Assembly: GCA_900473185.1 (NCBI GenBank)
Contig: UCKU01000025.1
Coordinates: 1-64,000, forward strand
DNA: 64,000 nt
From: Hyphomicrobiales bacterium
GTDB lineage: Bacteria; Pseudomonadota; Alphaproteobacteria; Rhizobiales; Rhizobiaceae
Direction: 5' to 3'
Shown: positions 61,368 through 64,000 of the stretch, in pieces
How positions within the stretch are numbered: position 1 is the stretch's first letter
How the letters are laid out: the number at the start of each line of letters is the position of its first letter
Notes under the pieces: model-generated
The model's database searches: none
Seen by the model: only the letters and a program-made list of their open reading frames with translations
What the model was told of the DNA's origin: nothing
Program-made: the position numbers and the translations under genes

Positions 61368-61709
61368 GTCAGCCTCCGCTTGTTGTATGATCAGACTTTA
61401 ACGCAGGATTGCTCACATCTGCTGAACAATATCTTTAAAATTAAAAGCTTGTGCAAAATCTAACGGCATAACGCTTTTGTTGTCGGCGATATTGTCCAGA
61501 ATCTGCCCATTTTTTCACCGGATGTGTGCCGATCTTGACTTGGCGTCTGTCGTCGCGCATAGAAAAGCCGGTTCGAGGCACCGGCCGCTCGCGGATGAAG
61601 ATCCATGGTGAAGCCCTCGCGATCATGGTCACAGCCCCTGTGCATGCTGACTGACGGCAATGCGAGCCCCCCTGACAGTCGAATGGCATGCCTTTGAAAG
61701 GCTGAACCC
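61368..61709. other. 342-bp intergenic region
   Basis: It lies between the divergent PilZ-like gene and the glyoxalase-related gene. The left 100 bp is A+T rich and should contain the PilZ promoter. A hairpin GCCGGT-TCGAGGC-ACCGGC (61567-61585) is the only clear structure. No gene is supported. Confidence 0.5.
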
Positions 61710-62165
61710 ATGACTCGTATACCCATGACTGGGACCTACCCACCGGTCGACGAACTGAAGGCCCAGGCAAAGCGCCTGCGTCAGGCCATGACCGAGCGCG
61801 GCAGCGAGATGAGCCATGCCGCCGCCCTCGAACTGATCGCCCGCCAATATGGCGCCCGCGACTGGAACACGCTGTCGGCCCTTGCAGCCAAGCCCAATGA
61901 CAAGCCCATCTCGCCGATCTTCGTCGGCGCCCATATCCGCGGACGTTACCTGAACCAGCCCTTCACGGGCAAGGTTCTGGCGCTTTCGGCTGTACCGGGC
62001 AGCGAGTTCTACAGGGTCACCATCCATTTCGATGAGCCTGTCGATGTCGTGACCTTCGAGAGCTTCTCGGCCTTCCGCCAGCGCATCCACGCCCAGATCG
62101 ACGAGAACGGCATCTCGCCGCGCAAGACCTCGAACGGTCTGCCGCATCTCGTTCTCGATATCTGA
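61710..62165 (+). CDS. glyoxalase-superfamily-related protein (Glyoxalase_8 type)
   Basis: A 151-residue cytosolic protein. The conserved N-terminus PVDELKAQAKRLRQAM and LELIARQYGARDWNTLSALA, then FTGKVLALSAVPGSEFYRVT, match a family linked to the glyoxalase superfamily in domain databases. No enzymatic activity is known. GAAAGG precedes the ATG at about 10 nt. Confidence 0.8.
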   Translation: MTRIPMTGTYPPVDELKAQAKRLRQAMTERGSEMSHAAALELIARQYGARDWNTLSALAAKPNDKPISPIFVGAHIRGRYLNQPFTGKVLALSAVPGSEFYRVTIHFDEPVDVVTFESFSAFRQRIHAQIDENGISPRKTSNGLPHLVLDI

Positions 62166-62202
62166 TCGCCAAATCGCTGCCCGCAACACCCGGATTCCAT
62201 CG

Positions 62203-63570
62203 ATGACCTCACATTCCCCAACCAATGCCTTCCTGACCGGCCCGCTACCATCAGTCTTCGCCCGCACGGCGCTGCCGATCATCCTGATCACCACCATCAA
62301 CGGCCTTTTCGCCGTGGTAGACGCCTATTTCCTCGGCGCCTATGTCGGGGCCGGCGCACTCTCCGCCGTCACGCTGATCTTCCCCGGACTGATGATGCTG
62401 GTCGCCCTCCAGTCGCTGGTCTCGAACGGCATGGCGAGCATCCTTGCCCGCGAACTCGGCGGCGGCAATCGCGATGCCGCATGCCGTACCTTCGCCGTTG
62501 CCCATGTGCTGGCGATCGCGGTCGTCCTGCTCGTCAATGCCCTCTACTGGACCGTCGGCTGGCGGATCGTCGACAATGCCGCGGCGGGAGATCTTGCCGT
62601 TGCCGAAAATGCCCGCACCTTCATGGGTATCATGGTCGACGCTGCACCCGTCGGCTTCTTCCTGTCGCTCAATATCGATGCCCTGCGCAGCGAAGGCCGG
62701 ATCGGCTTCATGACCATGGTGATGCTGGCTGCCACAGCGCTCAACATCGCCGCCAACTGGTTCTTCATGGCGGTCCTGCAATGGGGTGTTGCCGGCTCGG
62801 CACTGGGCTCCGTGCTGGCGCAGGCAATCTGCCTGATTGCCGTGCTCATCTACCGCTGGCGAAATGAACAGACCCTCCGCCCGGCAGGCGGCTTTCCGCT
62901 TGCGGACTGGCGGCCGATCCTGGCGCTCGGCGCCCCGATGAGCCTCGGCTTCATCGGCATCTCGCTCTGCTCGGCGGCCGTCATCTTCAACCTGTCGGTC
63001 TGGGGCGAGGGGGACTATGTCGCGACTATCGGCGCCTATGGCATCATTACCCGCGTCATGACGCTTGCCTATCTGCCGCTGCTCGGCCTCAACATCGCCT
63101 CCCAGACGATCTGCGGCAACAACTATGGCGCTGGCCTTGCCGAGCGCGTCGGCCGCAGCCTGCAGATCGCCCTGATCGCGGCCCTCATCTACTGCACCGG
63201 CGTCGAGATTACGGTGGAGTTGCTGGCAACTCGCCTCGGCCATGTCTTCGTCGCCGATCCCGTCGTCATCGCCGAAGTCTCGCGCATCCTGCCCTGGACG
63301 GTCGGCGCCTATTTCCTGTTCGGTCAGATGATCGTGCTGTCGGGCTATTTCCAGGCGATCGGCGATGCCAAGCGCGCGGCGATCTTCGGTCTGTCGCGCG
63401 CCTATCTCTTCACGCTGCCGCTGACTTTCCTGTTGCCCCATGTTTTCGGGGAGATGGGAATCTGGATGGTGCCGGTCTTTGCCGAGGCCTGCATGTTCCT
63501 GCTGGCCTTCGCGGTTCTTGCGCGCAATGCGAAGAGACTTGGCTGGCGCTACGGGCTGCTGCCCGCATGA
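62203..63570 (+). CDS. MATE-family efflux transporter
   Basis: A 455-residue 12-TM cation/drug antiporter. The two MatE halves are visible (LPIILITTINGLFAVVDAYF with SNGMASILARELGGGNRDAA; LGAPMSLGFIGISLCSAAVI with SQTICGNNYGAGLAERVGRS). No regulator is adjacent. Ends in a strong terminator. Confidence 0.93.
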   Translation: MTSHSPTNAFLTGPLPSVFARTALPIILITTINGLFAVVDAYFLGAYVGAGALSAVTLIFPGLMMLVALQSLVSNGMASILARELGGGNRDAACRTFAVAHVLAIAVVLLVNALYWTVGWRIVDNAAAGDLAVAENARTFMGIMVDAAPVGFFLSLNIDALRSEGRIGFMTMVMLAATALNIAANWFFMAVLQWGVAGSALGSVLAQAICLIAVLIYRWRNEQTLRPAGGFPLADWRPILALGAPMSLGFIGISLCSAAVIFNLSVWGEGDYVATIGAYGIITRVMTLAYLPLLGLNIASQTICGNNYGAGLAERVGRSLQIALIAALIYCTGVEITVELLATRLGHVFVADPVVIAEVSRILPWTVGAYFLFGQMIVLSGYFQAIGDAKRAAIFGLSRAYLFTLPLTFLLPHVFGEMGIWMVPVFAEACMFLLAFAVLARNAKRLGWRYGLLPA

Positions 63571-63573
63571 GGG

Positions 63574-63606
63574 AACAAGGCCGCGCCTGCCCGGCGCGGC
63601 CTTGTT
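63574..63606. terminator. strong bidirectional terminator after the MATE gene
   Basis: AACAAGGCCGCGC (63574-63586) and GCGCGGCCTTGTT (63594-63606) form a 13-bp stem with a 7-nt loop, followed by TTC. It serves the MATE gene and the convergent cysteine-rich gene. Confidence 0.92.
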
Positions 63607-63607
63607 T

Positions 63608-63772
63608 TCAATCCTGGCTGGCTACAGGGGCGGATGCCGCTGCCGTCTCCGCTTCCCCGAGCGCCTGAGCACATTCCTCGCAGCAGACCTCGACGGTCTT
63701 GCCGCCCAGCTTGACGCTGATGGCGTCAGCTCCGAGTTCGCAGTCGCAGGCGGCACATGTGGTCTTCTTCAT
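63608..63772 (-). CDS. cysteine-rich putative metal-binding mini-protein
   Basis: A 54-residue protein, six cysteines: Cys6, Cys9 and Cys11 (CAACDC), then Cys30, Cys31 and Cys34 (CCEEC). The spacing resembles a treble-clef or TRASH/YHS zinc site. The C-terminus is Ala-rich. CCGGAGGATCACCAG precedes the ATG, so the longer frame to 63910 is not used. Possibly a metallochaperone or sensor; its downstream position from an AraC gene on the same strand suggests cotranscription. Confidence 0.75.
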   Translation of the reverse strand: MKKTTCAACDCELGADAISVKLGGKTVEVCCEECAQALGEAETAAASAPVASQD

Positions 63773-63860
63773 CTGGTGATCCTCCGGTTGGCTCCCCGTC
63801 TGGGGCAGGATCATAAGAGCACCACTGGCCTTTTCATCGCTGTCGAATTCTTTAGCGACT

Positions 63861-64000
63861 TTACGCCCGCAGCCGCGTCGCGCGCTGGAATTCCGCTGGC
63901 GTCTGGCCATAGGCCTGGCGGAAGGACGAGGTGAAATGGCTGTGGCTGGAAAAGCCGAGATCGAGGCCGAGCGCCGTCAGATCCTCATATTCGCCGAGCA
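63861..64000 (-). CDS. AraC-family transcriptional regulator, C-terminal end
   Basis: The visible 46 codons end the second helix-turn-helix of an AraC/XylS DNA-binding domain (LDLGFSSHSHFTSSFRQAYG then TPAEFQRATRLRA). The gene runs off the right edge of the window. It lies upstream of the cysteine-rich gene on the same strand. Confidence 0.9.
   Translation of the reverse strand, partial: LGEYEDLTALGLDLGFSSHSHFTSSFRQAYGQTPAEFQRATRLRA

Noticed and set aside
61567..61585. tRNA T-arm-like sequence GCCGGTTCGAGGCACCGGC
   Set aside because: No acceptor stem, D-arm or anticodon arm can be folded around it; only a plain hairpin.
61441..61770. 109-codon minus-strand frame
   Set aside because: It overlaps the well-supported glyoxalase-related gene, has no ribosome binding site and no coding character.

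Overview
The window is a chromosomal segment of an alphaproteobacterium of the Rhizobiales, most likely a Rhizobium of the R. etli / R. leguminosarum type. The grounds are the gene order (end of a cytochrome c maturation operon, degP, a two-component pair, glnE, a PleC-type kinase, pepN), high G+C coding sequence with extensive open antisense frames, a rhizobial-style intergenic repeat at about 57.95 kb, and families typical of the order (host attachment protein, DUF2177, Fe-S-depleted uracil-DNA glycosylase). No insertion sequence, prophage, CRISPR array, rRNA or tRNA gene was recognised. The species assignment is inference from memory of gene order, not a search result.

Layout. 0-9.3 kb: ccmH; an ArsR-SRPBCC-VOC-DoxX operon; degP with a response regulator/sensor kinase pair; glnE. 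9.3-18.7 kb: pleC, pepN, a soluble chemoreceptor-like protein with reversed domain order, a drug/metabolite transporter, a protein with two apparent winged-helix segments, and two very small genes. 18.7-31.5 kb: uracil-DNA glycosylase, an Hsp70-like protein, a divergent ampR / class D beta-lactamase pair, an RND efflux pump with its adaptor, an APH-fold protein, an atypical SDR, and ETF-ubiquinone oxidoreductase. 31.5-43 kb: an L,D-transpeptidase lipoprotein, an EamA transporter with a divergent Lrp regulator, a four-gene siderophore-iron ABC operon, a 139-bp palindromic element, mgtE with a folded leader, and HxlR-controlled quinone oxidoreductase and MFS genes. 43-52.3 kb: lipid kinase, diguanylate cyclase, a divergent gamma-glutamylpolyamine synthetase-like / class III transaminase pair, and an ArnT-like / ArnC-like / flippase-like envelope glycosylation group. 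52.3-55 kb: an ECF42 sigma factor with three DGPF (YCII-like) proteins and a divergent 55-codon gene. 55-64 kb: AMP nucleosidase, small secreted proteins, a Sel1 protein with a structured leader, a HisC-like aminotransferase, two PilZ proteins, a host attachment protein, a MATE exporter, a cysteine-rich mini-protein and the end of an AraC regulator.

The most interesting signal is in the ECF42 region. Two sequences of the form TGTCGA-N17-CG(A/T)C lie between the DGPF operon and a small gene that has not been annotated here before. Each ends exactly 36 nt from the start codon it faces. This suggests that the sigma factor drives its own operon and, divergently, a 55-residue protein. Other candidates are a 139-bp near-perfect inverted repeat flanked by GGCAC on both sides, an mgtE leader that can sequester its ribosome binding site, three 18-bp-phased repeats ahead of the response regulator, and several enzymes lacking canonical residues (uracil-DNA glycosylase, SDR, APH).
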